From: CAWFFV01 sp963814985
GTDB lineage: Bacteria; Chloroflexota; Ktedonobacteria; Ktedonobacterales; Ktedonobacteraceae
Length of the DNA stretch: 64,000 bases
Reading direction: 5' to 3'
Assembly (NCBI GenBank): GCA_963814985.1
Contig: CAWFFV010000013.1
Location: forward strand, 124,001-188,000
The notes beneath the pieces are model-generated. The model ran no database searches, was not told the DNA's origin, and saw only the letters and a list, made by a program, of their open reading frames with translations. Below, piece by piece: positions 51,232 to 60,896 of the stretch. A program made the position numbers and the translations under genes. The stretch's first letter is position 1, and the number at the start of each line of letters is the position of its first letter.

Positions 51232-53229
51232 ATGTCAAATAGTGGGAAATGGCTCAAAACGAGTCTATTCTGGCTCCTGATTTTGCTGGCTGTCGTTATG
51301 GTCGCTGTTTTCGTCTTCCATCCACAATCTGACACGCAATCGGTCAATGTGTCCACCATTCTCAACCACATCAAAACGGATATGGATAAAAACCAACTGG
51401 ACACGCTTACCATCTCAAGTAATACACTCACGCTGATAAGGGGAAAAGGATCAGAAGCCCCCCAGGAAACAGCAACAGTTAATGACAGCTTCGATATCAC
51501 GAGAGTCCTCAAAGATAACAACATTGATTATTCAAATAACAACTTACTAGTATTGCAATATGAGGGTCCCAACCTACTCTGGGGCTGGCTTGGTGCCCTG
51601 GGTGGGCTTATTCCATTCCTTCTTCTTGGTGCACTCCTGATCTTTATGTTGCGTCAGGCCCAGGGAAGTAATAATCAGGCAATGTCGTTTGGCAAGAGTC
51701 GAGCACGTATGTTCATGGGTAACAAACCAACAGTGACCTTCGCTGATGTAGCAGGGGTCGAGGAAGCCAAAGAGGAACTACAAGAGATCGTTGAGTTTCT
51801 CAAGTATCCTGAAAAGTTCATCACCCTGGGTGCACGTATCCCCAAAGGGCTTCTGCTTGTTGGTCCTCCAGGAACGGGCAAAACGCTTATTTCACGTGCA
51901 GTAGCAGGTGAAGCTGGAGTACCATTCTTTAGCATTAGTGGCTCCGAGTTCGTCGAGATGTTTGTAGGTGTGGGGGCAAGTCGTGTTCGTGATCTCTTTG
52001 ATCAAGCAAAACGAAATAGTCCCTGTATTGTCTTCGTCGATGAAATTGATGCAGTTGGCCGCCAGCGCGGTGCGGGTCTGGGAGGATCACATGATGAACG
52101 AGAGCAAACATTGAACCAGATCCTGGTGGAGATGGATGGCTTCGATACGAGCACGAATGTTATTGTGATTGCAGCCACCAACCGTCCCGATGTCCTTGAT
52201 CCCGCATTGCTGCGCCCCGGTCGTTTTGATCGACAGGTAGTACTTGATCGTCCCGATATTCGTGGCCGTATCGCCATACTCCAGGTTCATGCGAAGGGCA
52301 AGCCATTAGAAGTCAGCATCTCGCTGGAAACCCTGGCCAGGCAAACTCCTGGCTTCTCTGGAGCGGACCTCTCCAATCTGCTCAATGAGGCCGCTATCCT
52401 GGCAGCACGGCGCAATAAACGTAAGATTGGGATAAGCGAACTTGAGGAGGCTATCGACCGCGTAATAGCCGGTCCAGCCCGAAAAAGTCGCATTATCAGC
52501 GAGCGTGAGAAGGCCATCACAGCATATCATGAAGTGGGCCATGCCCTGGTTGCACGTATGTTGCCCAATACCGATCCTGTTCACAAGGTATCAATCGTGG
52601 CACGTGGTCAGGCCGGCGGTTTCACAACATTACTCCCAACCGAGGATCGCTACCTGTGGAGCAAGTTGCAATTTGAAGATATGCTTGCTTATGCTTTGGG
52701 TGGTCATGTTGCCGAACTCATCATTTTCGGCGATGTTACCACGGGCGCATCAAACGACATAGAACGGGTCACTGCGATTGCACGCTCAATGGTCACCGAG
52801 TATGGGATGAGTAGCCGCATTGGTCCGATGGCGCTGGGACATAAAGATGAGTTGGTGTTCCTGGGTCGTGACTTCGGCGAACAGCGCAACTATAGTGAAC
52901 AAACGGCCCGTGAAATAGACGAAGAGATACGTCGTATTATCCAGGAGGCCTTTGATAAAGCATATAATGTACTGCTACAAAACAAGACCCGCTTGATCAT
53001 GATCAGTGAGCGCTTAATTAAAGAGGAAACCTTAGAGGGAACGCTTTTTGAATTGCTCTTTAATCAGCAAATCAATGATGAACAGTATGAATCCCCCTCA
53101 ATTTTTGCAGGTGGACCTGCTGTTTATGCGACGGACAATAGCCAGTTGAAAAGTCTGCCCTCCCCTAAGGTTTCCTATCCGATGCCGCCACAGTTACAGC
53201 CACCATATAATGGCGAGACGAATACCTGA
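51232..53229 (+). CDS. ftsH: ATP-dependent zinc metalloprotease FtsH
   Basis: 665 residues. Two transmembrane segments (about 9-31 and 113-136) flank an external domain of about 80 residues, then an AAA domain with Walker A GPPGTGKT (211-218), Walker B IVFVDEIDAVG, SRH ATNRPDVLDPALLRPGRFD, and an M41 peptidase domain with zinc site HEVGH (433-437). It degrades misfolded membrane and regulatory proteins at the cytoplasmic membrane. TATAAT at about 51107-51112 is a possible -10. The Pro-rich C-terminal 30 residues are non-conserved. The gene is complete. Confidence 0.97.
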   Translation: MSNSGKWLKTSLFWLLILLAVVMVAVFVFHPQSDTQSVNVSTILNHIKTDMDKNQLDTLTISSNTLTLIRGKGSEAPQETATVNDSFDITRVLKDNNIDYSNNNLLVLQYEGPNLLWGWLGALGGLIPFLLLGALLIFMLRQAQGSNNQAMSFGKSRARMFMGNKPTVTFADVAGVEEAKEELQEIVEFLKYPEKFITLGARIPKGLLLVGPPGTGKTLISRAVAGEAGVPFFSISGSEFVEMFVGVGASRVRDLFDQAKRNSPCIVFVDEIDAVGRQRGAGLGGSHDEREQTLNQILVEMDGFDTSTNVIVIAATNRPDVLDPALLRPGRFDRQVVLDRPDIRGRIAILQVHAKGKPLEVSISLETLARQTPGFSGADLSNLLNEAAILAARRNKRKIGISELEEAIDRVIAGPARKSRIISEREKAITAYHEVGHALVARMLPNTDPVHKVSIVARGQAGGFTTLLPTEDRYLWSKLQFEDMLAYALGGHVAELIIFGDVTTGASNDIERVTAIARSMVTEYGMSSRIGPMALGHKDELVFLGRDFGEQRNYSEQTAREIDEEIRRIIQEAFDKAYNVLLQNKTRLIMISERLIKEETLEGTLFELLFNQQINDEQYESPSIFAGGPAVYATDNSQLKSLPSPKVSYPMPPQLQPPYNGETNT

Positions 53230-53286
53230 CCTCAGTGAGGATTTCGGCTGTTTCTATGTAAAAGAGACAATAAGGAGGAGGTATCA

Positions 53287-54498
53287 GTGACCGAACGATT
53301 TCGAGAAGTTGACAACTGCGTTACCGCTCCCCTGGGTTTCCGCGCTGGTACGCTGAGCTGTGGCATTAAAGCAGATGCCTCTATTCCAGATCTGGCTATT
53401 TTAGCTTCCGACGTTCCCTGTGTTACAGCTGGCACATTTACGATCAGTAGCACACGTGCTGCACCTGTACTGGTCTGCCAGGAACGCCTCAAGAGCGGCA
53501 TAGCACAGGCGATTATTGTGAACAGCGGCAATGCCAATTGTGCTACCGGCGACCTGGGTTTGCTCAACGCATACCGCATGACTGAGTTTGCCGCAGCACG
53601 ATTAAAGATTGAGAACGAAATGGTTCTCTGTTCTTCCACCGGTATCATTGGCCGCCAACTGCCAATAGAGAAAATTGCGGCAGGTGCGCAGCAGATCGAA
53701 CTGAGCAGAGAACAGGGCAATGCCTTCTCTGAAGCTATCATGACGACGGATACCTATCCGAAACGGATGGCACTGGAGTTTCAGATTGATGGACACACGG
53801 TACGCCTGGGAGGAACAACAAAAGGCGCGGGTATGATCTACCCAAATATGGCAACCATGCTTTGCTACCTGACAACAGACGCCGCCATTGAATTGGCATG
53901 GCTGCAACACGAGCTACGTGCAGCAGTCAACGATACATTCAATATGATCTCCATGGACGGCGACATGTCCACCAATGATACCTGCATTCTCTTTGCCAAT
54001 GGACTGGCAGGCAATACACCTATCAACACACAACACCCAGAAGCAGGCATATTCCGCGAGGCACTGCGCTACCTGATGGAATATCTGGCACGAGAGATGG
54101 CCCGCGACGGCGAGGGTGCAACAAAACTGATGATTGTGCATGTACACGGCGCACACGATAAAGCCGATGCGGTCAAGGCTGCACGCTCCGTAACACTCTC
54201 TCCGCTGTGGCAGTGTGCCCTGGCAGGTAGTGATCCCAACTGGGGACGAATCGTCGCAGCACTAGGAGCCAGTGGTTGCGCCCTACAACAGGATAGCTAT
54301 GATATTTCCATTGGAGATATACTGGTAACAAAGCAGGGTATGGCTGCACACTACGACCAGGAACAGGCAAGAGCTGCGATGATCGGCAAGGAGGTCACGA
54401 TTACGATTGATCTTCATCTCGGTGAGGGTCAGGCTACAGCATGGGGCTGCGATCTGACCCATGGTTACATTGACGAGAACACATTGTATACACGTTAG
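53287..54498 (+). CDS. argJ: glutamate N-acetyltransferase / amino-acid acetyltransferase (ArgJ)
   Basis: 403 residues, GTG start with GGAGGAGG upstream. Bifunctional ornithine acetyltransferase family: autocleavage site GAGMIYPNMATMLCYL (before the Thr of MATMLC, giving alpha and beta chains), VNSGNANCATG and the C-terminal SDPNWGRIVAALGASG. It recycles the acetyl group from N-acetylornithine to glutamate in arginine biosynthesis. Followed after 44 bases by argD, in one operon. Whether mono- or bifunctional cannot be told. Confidence 0.96.
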   Translation: MTERFREVDNCVTAPLGFRAGTLSCGIKADASIPDLAILASDVPCVTAGTFTISSTRAAPVLVCQERLKSGIAQAIIVNSGNANCATGDLGLLNAYRMTEFAAARLKIENEMVLCSSTGIIGRQLPIEKIAAGAQQIELSREQGNAFSEAIMTTDTYPKRMALEFQIDGHTVRLGGTTKGAGMIYPNMATMLCYLTTDAAIELAWLQHELRAAVNDTFNMISMDGDMSTNDTCILFANGLAGNTPINTQHPEAGIFREALRYLMEYLAREMARDGEGATKLMIVHVHGAHDKADAVKAARSVTLSPLWQCALAGSDPNWGRIVAALGASGCALQQDSYDISIGDILVTKQGMAAHYDQEQARAAMIGKEVTITIDLHLGEGQATAWGCDLTHGYIDENTLYTR

Positions 54499-54542
54499 AA
54501 TAGAAACATGGTACATCGTCGTACCTGTAAAGGAGAAACAGC

Positions 54543-55766
54543 ATGACAGCAACAGAGTTAAACAAACGTGATTGGGTTGCACTTGAACACCAATATTATC
54601 AGGGAACCTTTAAACGACAGCCTCTCACGCTTGTACATGGAAAAGGACCTCGTGTGTGGGATAGCGACGGGAAAGTGTACCTTGACTTTGTCGCTGGTAT
54701 TGCCGTCAACGTCCTGGGCCACTGCCATCCCGCTATCATCGAGGCGGTACAACAGCAGGTTACACAGCTTATCCATGTCTCTAACCTGTACTACAACACA
54801 CGACAGATTGAACTGGCGGAATTACTCGGTATACAAAGCAACGGCATGCGCTCATTCTTCTCCAATAGTGGTGCTGAGGCAAACGAAGGGGCCATCAAGC
54901 TTACACGTAAGTATGGTCGTCTGCATCGCCATGGCGCATATGAAATTATCAGTATGGATGGAAGCTTCCATGGGCGTACCCTTGCTACCACCGCTGCAAC
55001 CGGTCAGGCCTCTTACCAGGCCACATGGGTTCCCCTGCCCGATGGCTTCAAACAGGTGCCATTTAACAATCTACAGGCGATTAAGGATGCGACAAGTGAA
55101 AAGACAGCGGGTATTCTGGTCGAGCCAGTTCAAGGTGAGGGTGGCATCTGGCCTGCCAGCAAGGAGTTTATGCAAGGTTTGCGAGAGTGGTGCGATGAGC
55201 AGAATCTTGTCTTGATCTGTGACGAGGTACAGGCAGGTATGGGACGCACAGGCAAGTTCTTTAGTTCAGACCACTATGTCAAACCAGATATTATAACGAT
55301 GGCAAAGGGACTGGCTGGCGGTGTTCCCATCGGGGCTATGCTTACAGGTTCACGTACAGACATCTTTGTTCCTGGTGACCACGGTACCACCTTTGGTGGG
55401 AACCCCATAGCCTGTGCCGCTGGTATCGCTACTATTCGCACAATTCTTGAAGAGAACCTGTTGGAAAACGCCACAAAGATGGGTGAATATTGGTCTGGTA
55501 AGCTAGGGACACTCTGTGCAAAATATCACTTCATAGATAGCCCTCGTGGTCTTGGCCTGATGCGTGCAGTCAATGTCAAACACGATCTGGCTCCTGTGAT
55601 TGTTCAGCAAGCATTGGAACATGGCCTGTTGCTAAACAGCACAGGACCCAGCACTCTGCGCATGATTCCATCACTGATCTTGACAACCAGCGATATCGAC
55701 GAGGCCACTGAGTTGCTGGATTGTGCGCTGGCAGATGTGGCTAAATTGCCCATTGCCAACGCTTAA
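54543..55766 (+). CDS. argD: acetylornithine aminotransferase
   Basis: 407 residues, class III PLP-dependent aminotransferase. Motifs: FVAGIAVNVLGHCHP, FFSNSGAEANEGAIKLTRKYG, GSFHGRT, EPVQGEGG, CDEVQAGMGRTG, and the PLP lysine in IITMAKGLAGGVPIGAM. It converts N-acetylglutamate semialdehyde to N-acetylornithine. AAAGGAG precedes the ATG. Operon with argJ. Confidence 0.95.
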   Translation: MTATELNKRDWVALEHQYYQGTFKRQPLTLVHGKGPRVWDSDGKVYLDFVAGIAVNVLGHCHPAIIEAVQQQVTQLIHVSNLYYNTRQIELAELLGIQSNGMRSFFSNSGAEANEGAIKLTRKYGRLHRHGAYEIISMDGSFHGRTLATTAATGQASYQATWVPLPDGFKQVPFNNLQAIKDATSEKTAGILVEPVQGEGGIWPASKEFMQGLREWCDEQNLVLICDEVQAGMGRTGKFFSSDHYVKPDIITMAKGLAGGVPIGAMLTGSRTDIFVPGDHGTTFGGNPIACAAGIATIRTILEENLLENATKMGEYWSGKLGTLCAKYHFIDSPRGLGLMRAVNVKHDLAPVIVQQALEHGLLLNSTGPSTLRMIPSLILTTSDIDEATELLDCALADVAKLPIANA

Positions 55767-55805
55767 TATCCATTTGTGCAAGGAGGATGCGTCAAGGGAT
55801 AAACC

Positions 55806-57638
55806 TCAGCGACTTTGCATCCTCCTGAACAGGATGTCGCTACTGCCAACAGTCTCCAGTTGGAATGGTGCCAGACTGGTACGCGTTTCCTGTGTAATAG
55901 TTTTCAGACTTCGAGTCATAGTCATAACATTCTGAGAAAATCCATTGACCAGCCGCGAGAGTTCCTGGATCTGTGCACTGGTTATATCAGCGGAAGAGCT
56001 GGACATTTCTCTCATATTAGTATTTGTGGAGAGCTGCTTCAGAACAGCATCCAGTTCAGCAAGATCTTTGCTTGTATGATCAGGCATGGTTTGTATGTTC
56101 TGGGCGATCTGCGTTAACATTGTCTCCAGCGTTCGCAGTTGTTGCGCCTGTGTGAGAGCATCAGTAGCATGTATATCAGTGGTGATTTGTTGACATAATT
56201 GTTGGGATTGGTGGATCAAGTTCAAGATGGTAGGAAGACTGCGATGGGCAGTCTCATGACTCATTTTTTGCATATACCCACGCGCAAGATGTATTTGTGC
56301 AATAACTGCTGCATAATCTCCCGTAATCTCTTCTTTGCCCGTAAGGGAGTGACCATTCGCAAGCGATGAAGTTGCTATAACTCGTCCTCGCAAAATCGTA
56401 TTAACAGCTTGAACAAATGTATCAGTATGCTCAACTCCCTGGCGTGCAATCACGTCTAATTGCTCAACAGTAGCCTGGGTACGCAACACAAAGCGACGAA
56501 AACGCCCTATAGTGAAATTAAACGCATTCGCTAACATTCCAATAGGATCGTTATTCACAGCAGCACTAATACGCATCTCACCGCCATTTGCTACACGCAA
56601 ATCAGCGAAAAGCCGTTCAGTCGCATTAACCAGTGCGTCACGCTGGACACGAGTCTCCTCCAACAACCCTACAATAGTATCCAGCATAGTATTCACAGAT
56701 GTCGAGACTTCCGCAATTTCGTCTCCTCCTTCTACCGCCACACGCGCATGAACCTGCCCTTCCTTGACGAAATGAACAACTCCACGCAAATCATGCAACC
56801 GAGGTATCAGCGTATTAGAGACAAGCCAACCAATTACGCCAATAGCAAAAAAAACAAATAGGGCCGCCACGAGCGTCATAATGAGCAGGTTCTGCGCCTC
56901 AATATTGGTGGCATCACGCACGGAGTGAACAAGGTCTCCATCAAATTGGATAAGCGTACGCAAAGCACTAAGCCCATCTGCCTCGGTTGGCTCTCCTTGT
57001 ACATGCAGCAAGGTCTGCGCATTCAACAAGTGACCTGCTAGAATATCCTGAAGAATTTGATCTTGAGCCATTTGATAGACCCGCCATGTTCTTAAAGCAC
57101 TGTTGGCAAAAGAACGTTGTTGCGCTGTCTGGACTATATGACCCGCATCAGTAAAGAGGGCTACCTGTTCTGGATGCTGATCAAGGAGGTCATGCTGTAC
57201 ATAGCTAATAAGAATGGTATTGTAACGTGTCGCAAGATTCTGCAGTGCACTCTGGTCGGCAACTAACGTCGTGTGTGGAACACCGACTGTAGCATCATTC
57301 AGCGTGGTATGCAACTTGGAGTCCATAAGTTGAAGGAAACTCCCACCTGATGTGAGAGCAGCATAGGTATTGAAGAAGTTTTGGTAGAAATCAGATTCTT
57401 TATTCAGCAACTGCATACTCTGAAAGCCAATGATACCAGATACCGAGGCCGCAATCAGTGCTGGGATGATAAACCCCAGGATTAATCGCTGCGTTATAGA
57501 TAATTTGAGTAGTGGATTGATTTGTGTACGACTGGTGATATCTCTCTTCAGTGATTGAAAGTTCTCATACGGGATAGAAGATAGAGAATCAGCTGATTGG
57601 TGATTAGAAAATTTCACGAGTGAGAGCCTCACTTTCAT
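55806..57638 (-). CDS. membrane sensor with HAMP domain, no kinase
   Basis: 610 residues. Transmembrane segment at about 52-77, extracellular helical domain of about 170 residues with the look of a four-helix-bundle sensor, second transmembrane segment at about 250-275, HAMP (RLHDLRGVVHFVKEGQVHARV, about 280-345), and a long cytoplasmic helical region without a kinase, cyclase or MCP signaling hairpin that I recognise. The start overlaps the PstS-like gene by 35 bases; a GTG at 57617 with GAGG upstream is an alternative start. The operon suggests the binding protein presents its ligand to this sensor. Confidence 0.75.
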   Translation of the reverse strand: MKVRLSLVKFSNHQSADSLSSIPYENFQSLKRDITSRTQINPLLKLSITQRLILGFIIPALIAASVSGIIGFQSMQLLNKESDFYQNFFNTYAALTSGGSFLQLMDSKLHTTLNDATVGVPHTTLVADQSALQNLATRYNTILISYVQHDLLDQHPEQVALFTDAGHIVQTAQQRSFANSALRTWRVYQMAQDQILQDILAGHLLNAQTLLHVQGEPTEADGLSALRTLIQFDGDLVHSVRDATNIEAQNLLIMTLVAALFVFFAIGVIGWLVSNTLIPRLHDLRGVVHFVKEGQVHARVAVEGGDEIAEVSTSVNTMLDTIVGLLEETRVQRDALVNATERLFADLRVANGGEMRISAAVNNDPIGMLANAFNFTIGRFRRFVLRTQATVEQLDVIARQGVEHTDTFVQAVNTILRGRVIATSSLANGHSLTGKEEITGDYAAVIAQIHLARGYMQKMSHETAHRSLPTILNLIHQSQQLCQQITTDIHATDALTQAQQLRTLETMLTQIAQNIQTMPDHTSKDLAELDAVLKQLSTNTNMREMSSSSADITSAQIQELSRLVNGFSQNVMTMTRSLKTITQETRTSLAPFQLETVGSSDILFRRMQSR

Positions 57639-58665
57639 ACCAAGATTGGATTTTCCCCGGTACTATTCCTATAGAAACTTGCCCCGGTGATGTCGACGCA
57701 TCGCTCAATAGGCCAGCGCTGGTCAACCTCATCGCGTTCCTCTCTATTTCTGCTTTTAATGAGAGTTCCTTCATGTCATTAATTGGTATATAGCCCATCT
57801 GTCTGGCAAGCTGTTGTATAGCAGGAGTCATCATAAAATTGAGGAAGGAAGTAACCTCAGCATTTCCCAGACCCAGAGTATACATATGCTCGTACCCCCA
57901 AAAGGTATAACTCCCAGACTCAATATTTTCTGCCGTTGCCGCTTTGCCATCAATAGCAATCGTATGCAAGCTGGAATCCAGCACAGAGAGGGCAAGATAA
58001 CCAATAGCACCAGGAGTATTGGCAACCCTGTCATGCACCAATTTGGATGAGTCTGAGGCAAGTAGTGTACCACTTTCTTCCAATCCACCCAGGACATATT
58101 TGCGGAACGTAGCACGTGTACCGGAGGTAGCCGTTCGTATAATCGGCACAATAGGCAAATCAGGACCACCAACCTGCTGCCAGTTACGGATTTTGCCTGT
58201 TGAAAAAATATCGATGATTTGCTGATGTGTCAGTGATGTAATGGGAATCCCCCGTCCAACAACTATTGCAAAAGGTATTGCACAAATAAGGTGATCCGTT
58301 AAGTTCGGATCAGAGTAGGTAGCAGGATCTGCATAAAGATCTGAGTCACCAATATCGGTCCGATGATTACTAACTGCATCCAGGCCGGCGACACTCCCGC
58401 CTCCCTGCACGGTAACCTGAACCTGTGTATACTGCTTCTGAAATAAAGAGGCAGCGGCAGCAGCTAGCGGCTGAAGTGCCGTTGAGCCAACCACGACTAG
58501 CTTTCCTTGTATAGTTCCCGTCCCAGTACTCCCTGCGCAGCCACTGAGCAGTAAGGCAACCATCAAACTAAGATTCAGGGTCAGCACTACTGGATAATAC
58601 CATATCTGAAAAAAGCGGTGCCAGGATAGTACACCCTTTGGAATAATTGGAGCTTGCCAGGTCAC
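57604..58665 (-). CDS. PstS-like phosphate-binding lipoprotein
   Basis: 353 residues. Lipobox LLSGC after the hydrophobic signal segment (about 27-43), then a periplasmic-type binding fold: VVGSTALQPLAAAAASLF, VQGGGSVAGLDAV, DIGDSDL, IPFAIVVGRG, RTATSGTRATFRKYV, AIGYLALS. The GST...GGG-S-G pattern and S-G-T-R loop match phosphate-binding proteins of the Pst system. No pstCAB transporter genes are adjacent; the partner is instead the HAMP sensor that overlaps it, so a sensing rather than uptake role is likely. Confidence 0.85.
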   Translation of the reverse strand: MTWQAPIIPKGVLSWHRFFQIWYYPVVLTLNLSLMVALLLSGCAGSTGTGTIQGKLVVVGSTALQPLAAAAASLFQKQYTQVQVTVQGGGSVAGLDAVSNHRTDIGDSDLYADPATYSDPNLTDHLICAIPFAIVVGRGIPITSLTHQQIIDIFSTGKIRNWQQVGGPDLPIVPIIRTATSGTRATFRKYVLGGLEESGTLLASDSSKLVHDRVANTPGAIGYLALSVLDSSLHTIAIDGKAATAENIESGSYTFWGYEHMYTLGLGNAEVTSFLNFMMTPAIQQLARQMGYIPINDMKELSLKAEIERNAMRLTSAGLLSDASTSPGQVSIGIVPGKIQSWYESEALTREIF

Positions 58666-58942
58666 AAAAGGCCTCCTTCCACATATACACGGATATAAGA
58701 ATTTTACGTCGAATATACCACATGACCAAATTGAATTTGTATCAATGAATTTACATCCAATGATATATTATATAAAAGTACTTGTCAACTTTAAACAGTA
58801 TCTTTTATACTTTTCAGCTAAGATACCTTATAAACTACAAAATACTTCTTCTATCTTACTAACCCTCAAAAATGGTAGACATTCTGCGTATGGCATTTGC
58901 TAAAACAATGAGGGAACACAGATTTATACTCTTAAAATATTG
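58666..58942. other. AT-rich intergenic spacer
   Basis: 277 bases, strongly AT-rich, between two minus-strand genes; promoter of the PstS/sensor operon must lie here. No gene or hairpin of note. Confidence 0.4.
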
Positions 58943-59923
58943 CTAACCATGCAAAAGTTGTAGTAACTCCTCTTCTAACTGTAACCATACTTGCTGCTCG
59001 GCTTGCGAAAGGGTGAGAGACCGCTGATTTCTTGTCGCCTGGATCATCGTATTCGCCACACGTTTGCGGAAGGAGGAAATGTAGGGTAACTGTACATTAG
59101 AGGGAGGAATCATACCTAACTCGATATTGTGTAGTTCATGAAAAGCGTCTGCTTCGAAAGCTAATGAGAGCAGTTCTGTATAATTTTGCAAGAGTACTTG
59201 TCGAGATGTGAGAAAATAATGGGGTTGTGTGCTGGAAGCCAGCAGGCATCCAGCAATAAGATTTGCACGCATAATAGGATAGGCTATCGCGCTCTGTTCC
59301 CATCCCATCCAATGAGCAGGAAATGGATGGGGACCTTCCTCACGACTGTGGATTACACGATAATGACCCGTAGAAACGACATAGCCCGCCAAAGACTCTG
59401 CACCCAGGAACAATGCCTTCTGCTCTAACTCTCTATCTAACATAGCAGTTCCTCGCCCCATGCACTCATACAAACTGTGAATTTTGCCATTGCTGCCAGG
59501 ATACATACATCGCACAACGGTGATCTCCATACCTACACGGTTCGGATCAAGTTGTGTCAATGCCTGTAGCAAGATCAGATCACAGAGAGAACTCATATGT
59601 AATGCTTTAGGAAGCGTACAATGATCATGCAAGACACGAGCATAGAAAGTGGATGGTATTGCTTGTGCCACATCATTGACATCTACTGACTCTGTCAAGA
59701 ATTTCTCGAACTCTTTTGGGATTAACGCTAGAAAAGCCTTACGCTGTTCAGGTAAGGCACTGAGAAGTTGGCGCAGATTTTGCACACGTGGCCTGGATTC
59801 GCCACTTACCCAACGCGTCAAGGTGATAGGGCTTACACCCACTTCATTAGCAACACGTTGCCTCTCCTGAGGATCACTTATGATCTTTCCTAACAGTTCC
59901 TGCCATTTGTACGAGTCATCCAC
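58943..59923 (-). CDS. XRE-type HTH regulator with GAF-like domain
   Basis: 326 residues from a GTG start. The N-terminus (QRVANEVGVSPITLTRWVSGESRPRVQNLRQLL) is a lambda-repressor-like helix-turn-helix. The remainder resembles a GAF sensor (SLYECMGRGTAMLDRELEQKALFLGAESLAGYVVSTGHY; short key: GRGTAMLDREL), and the C-terminus is Gln/Glu-rich helical. Probably a cytoplasmic transcription regulator sensing a small molecule. AGAAAGCAG is upstream. Confidence 0.75.
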   Translation of the reverse strand: MDDSYKWQELLGKIISDPQERQRVANEVGVSPITLTRWVSGESRPRVQNLRQLLSALPEQRKAFLALIPKEFEKFLTESVDVNDVAQAIPSTFYARVLHDHCTLPKALHMSSLCDLILLQALTQLDPNRVGMEITVVRCMYPGSNGKIHSLYECMGRGTAMLDRELEQKALFLGAESLAGYVVSTGHYRVIHSREEGPHPFPAHWMGWEQSAIAYPIMRANLIAGCLLASSTQPHYFLTSRQVLLQNYTELLSLAFEADAFHELHNIELGMIPPSNVQLPYISSFRKRVANTMIQATRNQRSLTLSQAEQQVWLQLEEELLQLLHG

Positions 59924-60034
59924 ATTACTTACTGCTTTCTAAAATAATTTTCACTCTATTTTCATGTATATCGTTATGCACGTTTCTTCATAATAACAGC
60001 TAGCCTCTACATAGGTCAACAGTTTCGGGACCCC

Positions 60035-60833
60035 TCAGCTTCCGCTAAATTTGGGGGTACGCTGCTGCAAAAATGCCATCACTCCCTCATGGTGGTCTGC
60101 CGTCCCAATTGCAATATCCTGTTGCTTACCCTCAAAATCAAGCGACATTTGCAGGTCACTTTCAAGTGACTTATAGATTAGTTCTTTTATTAGCCCATAA
60201 GCACGCGTTGGCCCATTCGCTAAGCGCTGAGCCAGAGCAGCGGTGGCAGCCTCAAACTCTTCTGTTGGCACACATTTGTTGACCAATCCAATACGCTCGG
60301 CCTCTGGCCCACTCACCTCATCAGCCAGCATTGCCAGTTCCATAGCTTTTCCCAGTCCGACGAGTCGTGGCAAGAAGTAACCACCACCACCATCGGGCAC
60401 GAGTCCGATTCGAACAAAGGCCTGGATGAAGCGAGCATTGTCAGCGGCAATACGCAAATCACATGCAAGTGCCACATTACAAGAAATGCCTGCGGCCACA
60501 CCCCGGATAGCAGCAATAACAGGCTTGGGCATCTCACGAATAAGCAGGAGAAGACGATGATACTCTGCCAGATGGTCACTGACTTTCATGGGTTCGTTAC
60601 TGGTTTGTGTGGCTGAGAAACTGGAAAGATCTTGTCCGGAGCCAAAAGCTCTTCCAGCTCCTGTGATCACCACACAACGAATAGTATCATCATTGGCAGC
60701 AGCTTCAACGGCCTCGGTAAGCTCTTGTAACATAAGGTCATTGAAGGCATTCAACACCTTCGGACGATTCATTATAATCAGTAACAACGGCTTCGTCCTG
60801 TTGAACAAGCAGATGCTGGAAATCAGTTTTCAT
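60035..60833 (-). pseudogene. enoyl-CoA hydratase/isomerase, frameshifted (+1)
   Basis: Crotonase-fold enzyme, about 265 residues when joined. Start ATG 60833 (GAAAGG upstream) gives MKTDFQHLLVQQDEAVV, then the frame must slip +1 near 60781 to reach LIIMNRPKVLNAFND. The remainder is intact: oxyanion-hole segments GSGQDLSSF and IRGVAAGISCNVALACDLRIA, and RIGLVPDGGGGYFLPRLVG. It hydrates 2-enoyl-CoA in beta-oxidation or acts on related acyl-CoAs, consistent with paaG-like proteins. A single extra base (GTTGTTACTG for GTTGTTCTG) explains the break. An alternative TTG start at 60808 would give a shorter protein lacking the first strand. Confidence 0.85.
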
Positions 60834-60896
60834 CAAGCACGACCTTTCAAAACGTCTTCAGAGCATGTCAATTCCTGTGTTCCTTAACTAGTTCCT

